Assembly: GCA_012520915.1 (NCBI GenBank)
Contig: JAAYNJ010000022.1
Coordinates: forward strand, 124,001-188,000
Reading direction: 5' to 3'
Length of the DNA: 64,000 bases
Source of the DNA: Oscillospiraceae bacterium
Lineage (GTDB): Bacteria; Bacillota; Clostridia; Oscillospirales; Ruminococcaceae
Shown here: positions 45,819-54,461 of the stretch, in pieces
How the letters are laid out: every line of letters starts with the position of its first letter
Numbering within the stretch: the stretch's first letter is position 1
Made by a program: the position numbers and the translations under genes
Notes under the pieces: model-generated
Database searches by the model: none
What the model was told of the DNA's origin: nothing
Seen by the model: only the letters and a program-made list of their open reading frames with translations

Positions 45819-46975
45819 TTAACCCCCATAGCTTCAAGCGCGCCACTGTGTACAACATTTTTTCCGTCGGTTACCAAGATCGAACGGACAATTTCATCAT
45901 TCATATCCAGGTATATCTCTCCGTCTTTAGTCAAATAGTTGACAAGGTTAAAGATGTTTTTTGCAAACATCCAAGTAGAACTTTTGGGTAGATGCCCCGG
46001 AATATTCTTTATGCCGAATAAACTTACGCCGTGTTCTATAGAGATATCACCGGGAGGGGTAATCTCGCAATTTCCGCCTTGATCAATCGATATGTCAACG
46101 ATAACCGAGCCCGGCTTCATATTTTGCACCATCTCTTCGGTTATCAAAATAGGCGCAATTTTTCCGGGAACAAGTGCGGAAAGAAAAATGATATCCATTT
46201 TTTTAACCGTTTCAAATAGAACTTCTCTTTCTTTTAAAATCCAATAATCAGGGAGCGGGTTGGCATATCCCCCTTCTGCAACGGCAATTTTTTCAGGTAT
46301 AGGCATATCAACAATTTTGGCTCCAAGGCTTGTGGCCTGTTCCACTGCATCGGGACGTATATCACATGCAAACACACTTGCTCCTAAACGTTTTGCGGTA
46401 GCTATAGCTTGTAAGCCCGCAACACCGGCACCAACTACAAACACATTTGCGGGTTTCGTTGAACCGACGGCACTGAATATCGGAGGTATAAACCAACCCA
46501 AGCGTTCCGCGGCCATGATAATTCCGCGATACCCGGCACAAGTGCTCATGGAAGTTAGAGCGTCCATACTCTGTGCTCGGGAAATTCGAGGGATTCCATC
46601 AAGCGTAAGGCCGATAACTCCGGATCTTGCCATTTTATTGACCATTTCGTGGTTTGCCGGAGAAGCAGGGTGAATAAATGTTATAAGATACTGCCCTCTG
46701 TGCATCATGTCCAGCTCGTGAATATCTTTCTGTGTATTGAAGAGAGGTTCCTTTACTTTTAAAATCAAATCTGCACGCTCGTATAAATCAGCTACATCAC
46801 TTATTAATTCTGCACCGGCATCTACATACAGAGAATCTGGATAATAAGCGCCCTCACCCGCACCTGATTCCACTAAAACAACGTTTCCGCTGTCAATCAT
46901 TTTTTTTACTGTTTCAGGAATAGCCGATACACGTCTCTCTTCATGCATAATTTCTTTTGGAATACCAATAACCAT
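45815..46975 (-). CDS. pntAA: NAD(P) transhydrogenase alpha subunit, part 1 (NAD-binding)
   Basis: 386-residue soluble NAD(H)-binding subunit, related to alanine dehydrogenase. IGIPKEIMHEERRVSAIPETV opens it (split at RVSA), YLITFIHPASPANHE is typical, and the Rossmann motif is VVGAGVAGLQAIATAKRLGA. It lies 15 bases after the M20 gene in the same train and completes a three-subunit transhydrogenase. Confidence 0.94.
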   Translation of the reverse strand: MVIGIPKEIMHEERRVSAIPETVKKMIDSGNVVLVESGAGEGAYYPDSLYVDAGAELISDVADLYERADLILKVKEPLFNTQKDIHELDMMHRGQYLITFIHPASPANHEMVNKMARSGVIGLTLDGIPRISRAQSMDALTSMSTCAGYRGIIMAAERLGWFIPPIFSAVGSTKPANVFVVGAGVAGLQAIATAKRLGASVFACDIRPDAVEQATSLGAKIVDMPIPEKIAVAEGGYANPLPDYWILKEREVLFETVKKMDIIFLSALVPGKIAPILITEEMVQNMKPGSVIVDISIDQGGNCEITPPGDISIEHGVSLFGIKNIPGHLPKSSTWMFAKNIFNLVNYLTKDGEIYLDMNDEIVRSILVTDGKNVVHSGALEAMGVK

Positions 46976-46990
46976 AACAACTTCCTTTCT

Positions 46991-48109
46991 TCAGACAAAT
47001 AATAATTTTTGCAAAATAATTCCAGACTTTTCGATCTCTTCAATAGATACCCATTCATCAGCGACATGCATATTGTTGCCGAAAGGGCCGTAGCAGACTG
47101 AAGGTATTCCGGAATCGGACAAAATATTGCAGTCACTAACCCCGTCGTCAAAAGATAAAGATGGAGATTTACCTGTGACGGTTGTAACTGCGGCTATAAG
47201 TTTTTGAAGAATTGGGTTATTTTCTTCAAGCCGATAGGCAGGATAATATGGTTGTCCGATTTTGAACTCAAAACGGGAAGCAAAATTGAGATTTTCATAC
47301 AATTTCCTGAGAGAACCAAGAACGCTGTCTCCGGTTTCTCCGGGAACGGTTTGTTTACCAATTATAAAATGACAGTAGTCAGGGACATCTGGACTGTAAA
47401 AATCTTTTCCCCCATTAATTCGAAGCGGCATAAAAGGCTGGGCCTTGCAATGAGGATGTGAGGGAAGTTTGATATTATCAATTGCAGAGATAAACCGTGA
47501 AGCTTCAGTTATCGAATTAATTCCTTTTTGGGGTTCAGATCCATGTGCAGAACGCCCAAACACCTCGCATTCCAAAACAAGCTTACCTACTGCACCTATT
47601 ACTATCTCGCCAAAAGACGGTTCAAGAGCTATTCCAAAGTCAACAGGGGGAAATTCTAAAGAAAATTTACGTGCTCCTGCAGAAAAAGCTTCCTCATCAG
47701 GGAAAAATGCTATTACCAAATCGCCTTTGAGTTTGGATCGATCAAGAGATATATTTTCTGCAATGGATAATGCGATAGCTATACCGGCCTTCATATCTTG
47801 AGAACCGCGACCATATATGCGATCCCCCTCAATGGTTGCACTGAAAGGATTTCTCCTCCAACCTTCTCCGGCAGAAACGGTGTCCATATGACCAAAAATT
47901 AGTATTTTAGGACCGGCTCCACCCTTAAAATGTGCCACAACATTGAATCGCCCGTCTTGCAAAGGTTGTCGATAGATTAAATTCGGCCTGCATTTCTTGA
48001 GGCTCTCCTCAATAAATTCAGCGATTGTGTTTTCCGTTCCGGTTACGGAAGGTATCTCGATAAGAGTTTTCAATTTTGAAATAGTTTCACTGGTTTTAAA
48101 ACATGACAT
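46991..48109 (-). CDS. M20 family metallohydrolase (ArgE/DapE/carboxypeptidase type)
   Basis: 372 aa. Zinc ligands are visible in FGHMDTV, GRGSQDMKAG, FFPDEEAFSAGA and the late CYGPFGNNMHVADEWV. The family removes acyl, succinyl or carbamoyl groups from amino acids or dipeptides. Here it stands between a racemase and the transhydrogenase genes in the eight-gene train, so a role on an N-substituted amino acid produced by ring opening fits. ATG 48109 has only a weak ribosome binding site. Substrate not determined. Confidence 0.88.
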   Translation of the reverse strand: MSCFKTSETISKLKTLIEIPSVTGTENTIAEFIEESLKKCRPNLIYRQPLQDGRFNVVAHFKGGAGPKILIFGHMDTVSAGEGWRRNPFSATIEGDRIYGRGSQDMKAGIAIALSIAENISLDRSKLKGDLVIAFFPDEEAFSAGARKFSLEFPPVDFGIALEPSFGEIVIGAVGKLVLECEVFGRSAHGSEPQKGINSITEASRFISAIDNIKLPSHPHCKAQPFMPLRINGGKDFYSPDVPDYCHFIIGKQTVPGETGDSVLGSLRKLYENLNFASRFEFKIGQPYYPAYRLEENNPILQKLIAAVTTVTGKSPSLSFDDGVSDCNILSDSGIPSVCYGPFGNNMHVADEWVSIEEIEKSGIILQKLLFV

Positions 48110-48117
48110 GCTAGGAC

Positions 48118-48834
48118 CTATTCTATTCTTATTTTGTCCATGGGACGCGGATGACTTATCTTGCTATGTGAAATCCCGATTGAGACAAGTAATTCCGCAT
48201 ATTTTACAGCGGCAAATGCCGGATCTATTACAGGAACTCCGAGTTCTTTTGTGAGTTGTGCGGCAAGTCCTGCCATTCCCAGACAGGAAAGCACAATACA
48301 TTGAGCCCCATCAGTTTCGACACACTGCCGCCCGACGTCTAATAATGCTTTGTAGGTTTCGCAAAGGTCTTCACGCACATCTGATACGGAAATATCAATG
48401 CTTCTAACAGAAGCAAGACGGTTCATATCAATGCCTTTTCGATATACTTCCTCGGTATCGCCCGGGATACAACATTTCAGTACGGTTATCACCGAAAACT
48501 TATAGGCTAGATCGACAGCGATTAATTTTGAAAGCTTCCCTGGACCGACTACCGGAATATCTACAAGTTCTCGCGCCGCCCCTATTGCGGGATCATCCCC
48601 GCAATATATAATCACTGCGTCAAACCCGTTTTCTTCTGCCTCAATCACCTTTTTTAACAGATATACTGAAGCAAGGACTTCGTCGTAAGCGGACTCTATG
48701 CTTTCAGGTCCTTTATCAATGCAATCTACTGATATTTTTGTCCCAGGGGCGGCGCACTCCGACAACATTTCTTCACGAGATTTCAGAGTTTCTGAATCCA
48801 TACCACTATTTGGAATAATAACTTTCAACTTCAT
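48118..48834 (-). CDS. Asp/Glu/hydantoin racemase family protein
   Basis: 238 aa. The two catalytic cysteines are C78 in IIYCGDDPAIGAAREL and C184 in IVLSCLGMAGL, the spacing expected for hydantoin and amino acid racemases of this family. It has no close similarity to the second racemase at 57239 beyond the fold (different strand blocks), so it may act on another substrate. It overlaps the M28 gene upstream by four bases. Confidence 0.85.
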   Translation of the reverse strand: MKLKVIIPNSGMDSETLKSREEMLSECAAPGTKISVDCIDKGPESIESAYDEVLASVYLLKKVIEAEENGFDAVIIYCGDDPAIGAARELVDIPVVGPGKLSKLIAVDLAYKFSVITVLKCCIPGDTEEVYRKGIDMNRLASVRSIDISVSDVREDLCETYKALLDVGRQCVETDGAQCIVLSCLGMAGLAAQLTKELGVPVIDPAFAAVKYAELLVSIGISHSKISHPRPMDKIRIE

Positions 48835-50591
48835 TTTTCTTCACCAATCACTTTAAACAGAAGTTCAAGTTCATAATTAACAGCATGTAGATTATCTGCC
48901 ACACGGTTCCTGTTGCGCAAAAGTTCTGTGTAATTCAGCTTAAACTCCAAATTGCTCCGATCTGTTTTTGACAGCTTAATTAGTCCGAAAAGCAGGGGGA
49001 TAGGCTTTGAAAGAATGCTGAGCCCATAGCTGTCCTGGGAATATTTATCGGTATAGGTAAACATTGAGGCAGTCAATGCTCTGCTAACCCTCATAAGTGA
49101 GTCATTTAACAAGGAAAGTTGATCTTTTGTCAACTTATCGTCATTTCCCAGAAATCTTAAATTGTTAAGTTCCTTTACATAACTTGAAAAAATATTAGCT
49201 TCGTCAATAACATTGTTCAAATCTATTATATTGCCCGACTGCTCACGTATATATTCAAGTTTCTCAAGTAGATATTCTGCCGTTTTTGAAAAATCGTAGG
49301 GAAGAACTTTTGCATTCACCAAACCTAAAAGTATACCGACGTCTACTTTATTGTCGCGTTCTAAAACGGATACATCCATTTTGTCAAGGTTATCTTCAAC
49401 TGTATGGTTCCACCAACCCAAACAAGCACCGTTTTGCTCGACAATTACTTCATGAGGCAGTCCGACACGCCCTGCTATTGAAGGAACACCTGTTCCGAAG
49501 AATGATTGATCGCCTGTTTTTTCCAGAAAATACATAAGCGAGTCTTCGCCCAAAACTTCTTGGGTTGTTTGTCTCGCATAATCCGATAATTCGCGTGAAG
49601 CTTCGTTTTCGTAAACTACACAGTCTTTCATGCCTGTAGAATCGATATTTATATATCCGATACAATTTTTATTTATTTCTTCAAAAAAGTAATCATGAAA
49701 CCAAGTTGACCCGGCTGCTTCAGCTATCTCGTGACCGTTCCAATTGACAAAATAAATACTTCTTTTTAATTCGGATTGGTATTTTCCGAAAACTCTGGCT
49801 AATTCGAGTAGAGTTGCTATTCCTGTGGCATTGCAGGTAACACCGGGTTCCCACGCATCAAGATGTGCACTGACAAGCAGAAATTTCTCAGGTTGTTCAG
49901 TACCTGTGAGTTTACCGAAAGGTTGACTTAACATCATCCACTCACGTGTTGCATCGGCGCGAAGATTTATTTTCACTTCGCCTTTTGCACATAAATCTCG
50001 AAGATATTCTCCGGATTTTCTGGAAACACTTATACCCGCCACTTGCGGTATCTGTCTAAAAGTTTCAGGCGTCGGATTTCCCCAAACGGCTTTGAGCGCA
50101 CGATTACAAATGAAAGGTTGATCTGTTCCCCAGTTCATACAAATCATTGCAGCTACTCCGTGTTTTGAAGCGATCATTGCCTTTTCAGGAGTGGCAGGTG
50201 AATATGATACCTCTACTAGTATGGCTTTTCCCCGAAGGTCTTTGCCCTCATAATCTGCTTCGCCTCCGGAACCGAGATAAACAAGAGGCAAATCAATTCC
50301 CTGAGGTAACGTTGAAGCAATATGACAACATGGCAATGAATCGATAACGGTTGTCTCGGGAGATAAAACTATCAGGTGAGAACTTCCCCCGTGACTGTTA
50401 TAGGCTTCGAACTCCAATAAGTTCCCCTCTAACCCGTAATCGCTAAACCTATCACGAATGTATTCAGCAGCAACAGTATCCTGACCTTTTCCCGAAATTC
50501 TGGAGGGAGTATTTTCTGTAAGCCATTTTACATGACTGACAGCAATCTCGGAATCAAGTTCCGAGAGCATTCTTTTTAACAAATCACTCAT
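48831..50591 (-). CDS. Diverged M28 family metallohydrolase with PA-type insert
   Basis: 586 aa. N-terminal part (1-110), a PA-like insert (about 100-215), then the M28 catalytic domain and a helical C-terminal domain (about 420-586). Expected ligands: H243 in SAHLDAW, D317 in NIDSTG, H396 in NHTVEDN and E288 are there, but the bridging Asp of the family is C253 (GVTCNATG) and the catalytic Glu before E288 is H287 (NGHEIAEAAGS). The enzyme may thus be altered in mechanism or inactive as a peptidase. Start ATG 50591 has AAGGTG upstream; the frame open to 50765 runs into the intergenic region. First gene of the minus-strand train. Confidence 0.8.
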   Translation of the reverse strand: MSDLLKRMLSELDSEIAVSHVKWLTENTPSRISGKGQDTVAAEYIRDRFSDYGLEGNLLEFEAYNSHGGSSHLIVLSPETTVIDSLPCCHIASTLPQGIDLPLVYLGSGGEADYEGKDLRGKAILVEVSYSPATPEKAMIASKHGVAAMICMNWGTDQPFICNRALKAVWGNPTPETFRQIPQVAGISVSRKSGEYLRDLCAKGEVKINLRADATREWMMLSQPFGKLTGTEQPEKFLLVSAHLDAWEPGVTCNATGIATLLELARVFGKYQSELKRSIYFVNWNGHEIAEAAGSTWFHDYFFEEINKNCIGYINIDSTGMKDCVVYENEASRELSDYARQTTQEVLGEDSLMYFLEKTGDQSFFGTGVPSIAGRVGLPHEVIVEQNGACLGWWNHTVEDNLDKMDVSVLERDNKVDVGILLGLVNAKVLPYDFSKTAEYLLEKLEYIREQSGNIIDLNNVIDEANIFSSYVKELNNLRFLGNDDKLTKDQLSLLNDSLMRVSRALTASMFTYTDKYSQDSYGLSILSKPIPLLFGLIKLSKTDRSNLEFKLNYTELLRNRNRVADNLHAVNYELELLFKVIGEEK

Positions 50592-50623
50592 GTTTAACAC
50601 CTTCATAGTCTTAATAGAAACGG

Positions 50624-50758
50624 TTTTCAAATTTATTCTAACATTTAATTTACTGCAAAGGCATTGTCTTCGCATACAATAATTACTAAACTTATTTGTA
50701 AAGTATATTAATTTTGTTAAAAAGTACAAAAAAATATAAGCATTTTCAAAATTAATCC
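50624..50758. repeat. Two similar 15-mers in the divergent region
   Basis: TTTTCAAATTTATTC at 50624-50638 and TTTTCAAAATTAATC at 50743-50757 share 13 of 15 bases in the same orientation, 119 bases apart. They flank the minus-strand promoter and lie near the plus-strand one, so they could be operator half-pairs; the AT-richness makes chance similarity possible. Confidence 0.35.
50702..50729 (-). promoter_or_regulatory. Predicted promoter of the minus-strand train
   Basis: On the minus strand, TTGTAC (complement of 50724-50729) and TATACT (complement of 50702-50707) are 16 bases apart, giving a leader of about 105 bases before the M28 gene. Confidence 0.5.
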
Positions 50759-50769
50759 AATGCAATGAA

Positions 50770-50778
50770 TGATATACT
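50770..50778 (+). promoter_or_regulatory. Predicted promoter of the plus-strand train
   Basis: TGA-TATACT (50770-50778) is an extended -10 with no clear -35, leaving a leader of about 95 bases before the APC permease gene. Confidence 0.45.
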
Positions 50779-50790
50779 CAACTAAATAGG

Positions 50791-50834
50791 GCTGGTGTCA
50801 ATGATACAATTTATTGCTTTCGAACCGACACAGC
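50791..50834 (+). promoter_or_regulatory. Hairpin in the leader of the APC permease gene
   Basis: GCTGGTGTC (50791-50799) pairs with GACACAGC (50827-50834) with one bulged G, around a 27-base loop. It lies in the untranslated leader, 40 bases before the ribosome binding site. It could be a regulatory RNA element, but it matches no riboswitch I can name. Confidence 0.4.
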
Positions 50835-50881
50835 AAAACCTGTTTCTAAACATGAAACTTAATAGAGAGGAGTAATTGCAA

Positions 50882-52279
50882 ATGGAAAAAACTTCCCAAA
50901 GCATCAAAGCGCCTGAATCGAATATTCGTGCCCAAAATCAGCTTAAAAGGGTTTTGCCCACCAGTGTCGCAGTAGCTATAGGAATTGGCACCGCAGTAGG
51001 CTCAGGAATATTTACTACAGTAGGCGAAGTTGCCGCAGCAAGCGGGTGTGCACTTTTTGTCATGCTGTCGTTTTTAATTGGAGGTCTTAAACAGATTCCT
51101 GAAGCACTATTTTACGCCGAGGTCTCAACAGCCTATCCTCAAAACGGAGCGTCCTACAGATACTTTGAGCGTGCCAACTGGCGTTATATTGCGTTTCTCT
51201 CAGGCATGACCAACTTTTTGGGGACAGATCCTCCCGGCATAGCAATAATAGCGATTGCATTTGCCCGTTATGTATCCTATTTTTTGGGTGCAGGAGATCT
51301 TGTAAACAAATTTATTGCCATTGCGGCGATTCTTGCATTTATGTTTATCTATGTCCGCAGTTCCGAGGGTGGCGGAAAAGTTTTGAATGTCATAACCACT
51401 TTTAAAATAATTCCTTTCGTTATACTTACCCTTGTGGGCTTGGCATTTATTAATCCTTCGTTCATAACAGCCGGACCTGCACCGGGTGCTCCCACGGGGA
51501 TATTGGCATTGATTGCCGGTGTTTCCGCTACATCATGGTCCTATGACGGCGTAACAAATGCGGTTTGTATAACAGGGGAACTCAAGGATCCGAAGAAAAT
51601 GCCTTTTGCTTTGGTGACATCCGTGCTGTCGGTCACTATCCTCTACACGTTGTTCGGAGGTGTGGTTTCAGGACTTCTGCCTTTCGATAAGCTGACGACT
51701 TCAGATACGCCTGTTGCAGATGCCTTTACAAACATCTCCTTTATAGGTAAAGCAGCAGGAAGCGTTACGGCCGCAATAGGCATAGTTGTCATTCTCGGGT
51801 GTTTAGGTAGCTGTATATTTGCTCAGCCGAGGCTGCAGCACGCCATGGCAAATGACGGATTGTGGTTCCAACAGTTCGGAAAAATTCATCCGAAGTATGG
51901 TACTCCGGCATTTTCGATTATTGTTCAGTGTCTCATAGCCTGTGTATTTGTATTTTTCCTCGACTTTGCCGATCTGCTCGGATATTTTTCATTTGTTTTA
52001 AACATTCGAAGCATTGCCGGTTATCTTGTAATATTCAAATATAGAAAACAAAAGAACTATAGACCGACATACCGTATGCCTGTATGGTGGCTTATAACAG
52101 GATTTTTAGTTGTTATGGCAGCGATAATGCTGTATGGCACACTCCAATGGGCTCCGGTAGCCAGTTTGATTGCACTAGGTATTGCGATAGTACTGTCGTT
52201 AATTGGTTTTACATACTTCAACAAAAAGTACGGACACTTGTATGAATATCAGGAAGAACTTCCGGTTGAAGAAGAGTAA
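50882..52279 (+). CDS. APC superfamily permease
   Basis: 465 aa with about twelve membrane segments. The first segment has AIGIGTAVGSGIFTTVGEVA, the unwound GSGIF motif of amino acid-polyamine-organocation transporters; a second block is GVSATSWSYDGVTNAVCITGEL. It probably imports the substrate of the surrounding pathway (amino acid, hydantoin or ureide). ATG 50882 is nine bases from GAGAGGAG; the TTG at 50876 is too close. First gene of the plus-strand train, separated from the next by a strong hairpin. Confidence 0.9.
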   Translation: MEKTSQSIKAPESNIRAQNQLKRVLPTSVAVAIGIGTAVGSGIFTTVGEVAAASGCALFVMLSFLIGGLKQIPEALFYAEVSTAYPQNGASYRYFERANWRYIAFLSGMTNFLGTDPPGIAIIAIAFARYVSYFLGAGDLVNKFIAIAAILAFMFIYVRSSEGGGKVLNVITTFKIIPFVILTLVGLAFINPSFITAGPAPGAPTGILALIAGVSATSWSYDGVTNAVCITGELKDPKKMPFALVTSVLSVTILYTLFGGVVSGLLPFDKLTTSDTPVADAFTNISFIGKAAGSVTAAIGIVVILGCLGSCIFAQPRLQHAMANDGLWFQQFGKIHPKYGTPAFSIIVQCLIACVFVFFLDFADLLGYFSFVLNIRSIAGYLVIFKYRKQKNYRPTYRMPVWWLITGFLVVMAAIMLYGTLQWAPVASLIALGIAIVLSLIGFTYFNKKYGHLYEYQEELPVEEE

Positions 52280-52343
52280 AAAAATAATTTTATATCATCA
52301 TATCGCTGTGGCCCGTCTCCAACGAAATTAGAATAGATGATTA

Positions 52344-52380
52344 TCGGCGGTGCGGGAAATTCCCCGCACCGCCGAATTTT
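52344..52380 (+). terminator. GC-rich terminator after the permease
   Basis: 13-bp stem TCGGCGGTGCGGG (52344-52356) with its complement (52363-52375), loop of six bases, followed by ATTTT. It could reduce read-through so that the permease is made in excess over the enzymes, or it could end the transcript, in which case the downstream genes need their own promoter in the 40 bases before 52417. Confidence 0.85.
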
Positions 52381-52416
52381 GAGAGTCTAAATATTAGAAT
52401 TGTGAGGTGATTTCAA

Positions 52417-53697
52417 ATGAAAGAGTTTGTGTTTGATGTCGACTATGTAAGAAATCAATTTCCCTGCCTATGCCGTTCAGTTAACGGAAATCCAGCAGCT
52501 TTTTTTGACGGTCCGGGTGGAACTCAGGTACCCGTAAATGTTGTTGAGAAGATGACCGACTACCTTATTAACCACAATGCAAATCAGGCAGGTCACTTTA
52601 TAACCTCTGTTGAGAGTGATGCTTTGTTCAAAACAGGACGTGAAGTGTTGGCGGATTTTCTTGGTGCGGATTCGGATGAAATTGCATTTGGCGCAAGCAG
52701 CACCTCGAATCTTGTGAGATTGGCATTCGGGTTTGCGAGAAGTTTTAAGCCGGGCGATGAGGTGATAATTACTGATATTGATCACGAAGGTAATCGCTCT
52801 CCCTGGCGCACATTATCAGATTTCGGAGTTGTTGTAAAAAGTGTAAAAGTTAACCCGGAAACCTGTATGCTTGACATGGAAGATTATGAGGATAAGTTGA
52901 CAGATAAAACCAAACTTGTTGCTGTCAACTGGGCTGCCAATGCGTGCGGAACGATAACCGATGTGGCACATATTATAAAACTTGCCCATGATAAAGGGGC
53001 AATAACAGTTGTAGATGCCGTACACTATGCTCCTCATTACCCAATAGATGTCAAAGAATTGGATGTAGATATTTTGGTCTGCTCTGCATATAAGTTCTTT
53101 GGACCGCACTTGGGTATTGTTTACATGAAACGCTCGATCGGAGAAAAATTCAAAGCGGTTAGAGTATATGCAGATGATAATGCAACGATGCCGTCTAAAC
53201 TCGAAACGGGAACACCTGCATTTGAAAATGTCCTCGGAGCAGTGGCTGCTGTAGAGTTTCTTGCTGACATAGGAGAAAAATATCTCGAGTGTTTTGCCGA
53301 AAAACTCGGAAATTCAACAGGTCGTCGACGTAAGATACTTGCAGGTATGATGGCAATAGCAGCGTATGAGAAACCGTTGGCAGATTATATTCGCGCTGAG
53401 CTTGGAAAGATAGATGGGATAAAATTATATATGTCGCCGCCGGATCAACCCAAAACATCCACGGTATCCTTTACCTACAGAGATATAAATTCGAGTGATG
53501 TGGCAGAATACCTTGCTTCTAAAGGGATATTTGTTTGGTATGGAGATTTCTACGCACTGCAAATAGTAAACTCCGTTCTTAAACTTGGAGACAGAGGAGG
53601 ACTTGTTAGAGTCGGACTCGAACCCTATAATACCCGCCAGGAATGTGACCGTCTTATAGAATCTGTTAAAGAATTTGCTAATACCGCAAAACTTTAA
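52417..53697 (+). CDS. Class V aminotransferase fold PLP enzyme (cysteine desulfurase-like)
   Basis: 426 aa. The PLP lysine is K226 in CSAYKFFGPHLG, with D200 and H203 (VVDAVHYAPH) as cofactor contacts. FFDGPGGTQVP near the N-terminus and the overall plan match the cysteine-desulfurase-like subgroup of unknown function rather than SufS/IscS; I see no mobile Cys loop near the C-terminal third. Class V members also include ureidoglycine-glyoxylate aminotransferase, which would fit a purine pathway, but the sequence does not prove that. GAGGTG precedes ATG 52417. Confidence 0.85.
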   Translation: MKEFVFDVDYVRNQFPCLCRSVNGNPAAFFDGPGGTQVPVNVVEKMTDYLINHNANQAGHFITSVESDALFKTGREVLADFLGADSDEIAFGASSTSNLVRLAFGFARSFKPGDEVIITDIDHEGNRSPWRTLSDFGVVVKSVKVNPETCMLDMEDYEDKLTDKTKLVAVNWAANACGTITDVAHIIKLAHDKGAITVVDAVHYAPHYPIDVKELDVDILVCSAYKFFGPHLGIVYMKRSIGEKFKAVRVYADDNATMPSKLETGTPAFENVLGAVAAVEFLADIGEKYLECFAEKLGNSTGRRRKILAGMMAIAAYEKPLADYIRAELGKIDGIKLYMSPPDQPKTSTVSFTYRDINSSDVAEYLASKGIFVWYGDFYALQIVNSVLKLGDRGGLVRVGLEPYNTRQECDRLIESVKEFANTAKL

Positions 53698-53766
53698 AGA
53701 TTAATAATTTTTAAAACAATCACACTATCTTCATGTTTAAATTTGCTTAATTATATGGAGGAAATG

Positions 53767-54432
53767 ATGACAAAACCGGAATTGATAGTAATGTTGACTT
53801 GGAATGATAAAACGGTCGAAGGTGCAAAGAAAATTTTTCTTGAAGCGAAGGATGCGCCTGCAAGATATTGGGGATGCAAACGCGAAGGAATTTCTGAAGA
53901 GAATCTTCGAGACTTGCTGTTGACAATGAAAGAAAACGGAAAAGAAACTTTTATGGAAACAATTGCAATTGACGAGGAACCTTGTCTTGAGACGGCGAGA
54001 ATAGCTGCGAGTTGTGGCGCGGAACACCTTATAGGAACAGTATATTTCGATAGTGTAAAAAAGATATGTGATGAAGCCGGAATGACGTATTATCCGTTTA
54101 TCGGGCTGGGTTCAGATACCCATCTTCACGGGACACCTGAAATCATTGCAGCGGATGCTAAAAGAGTTGAAAATAAAGGCGTTACAGGAATATCGCTTTC
54201 TGCCTTCAGGTATACCGAGGGCGATCCGCTTGAGTTGTTGAAGGTTGTAAGCGATACAGTAAATTGCAAAATTATATTGGCAGGCAGTGTAAATAGCACT
54301 GAAAGAATTGATGTTCTGAAAGCAACAAAAAACCTCTTTGGATTTACAATTGGAGGAGCATTCTTTGAAAACGTATTTGGAAACGGATTCTCGGAACAAA
54401 TAAAAGTGGTCAGCGAATATATTCTTAAGTGA
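53767..54432 (+). CDS. TIM-barrel-like protein of unknown function
   Basis: I do not recognise a named family. The 221-residue protein alternates short strands and helices: LIVMLTWND, TFMETIAIDEE, GAEHLIGTVYFDS, MTYYPFIGLGS, GVTGISLSAFRY, KIILAGSVNSTERI and LFGFTIGGAFFEN. The last two look like the phosphate-binding strands 7 and 8 of HisA/ThiG-like barrels (GS and GGAFFE). A phosphorylated or carboxylated small substrate is therefore likely. ATG 53767 has GGAGG at five bases (ATG 53764 is too close). It lies between the PLP enzyme and the MATE transporter. Confidence 0.65.
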   Translation: MTKPELIVMLTWNDKTVEGAKKIFLEAKDAPARYWGCKREGISEENLRDLLLTMKENGKETFMETIAIDEEPCLETARIAASCGAEHLIGTVYFDSVKKICDEAGMTYYPFIGLGSDTHLHGTPEIIAADAKRVENKGVTGISLSAFRYTEGDPLELLKVVSDTVNCKIILAGSVNSTERIDVLKATKNLFGFTIGGAFFENVFGNGFSEQIKVVSEYILK

Positions 54433-54461
54433 CCTGGTTTTGACAAACTAATATATTCACT

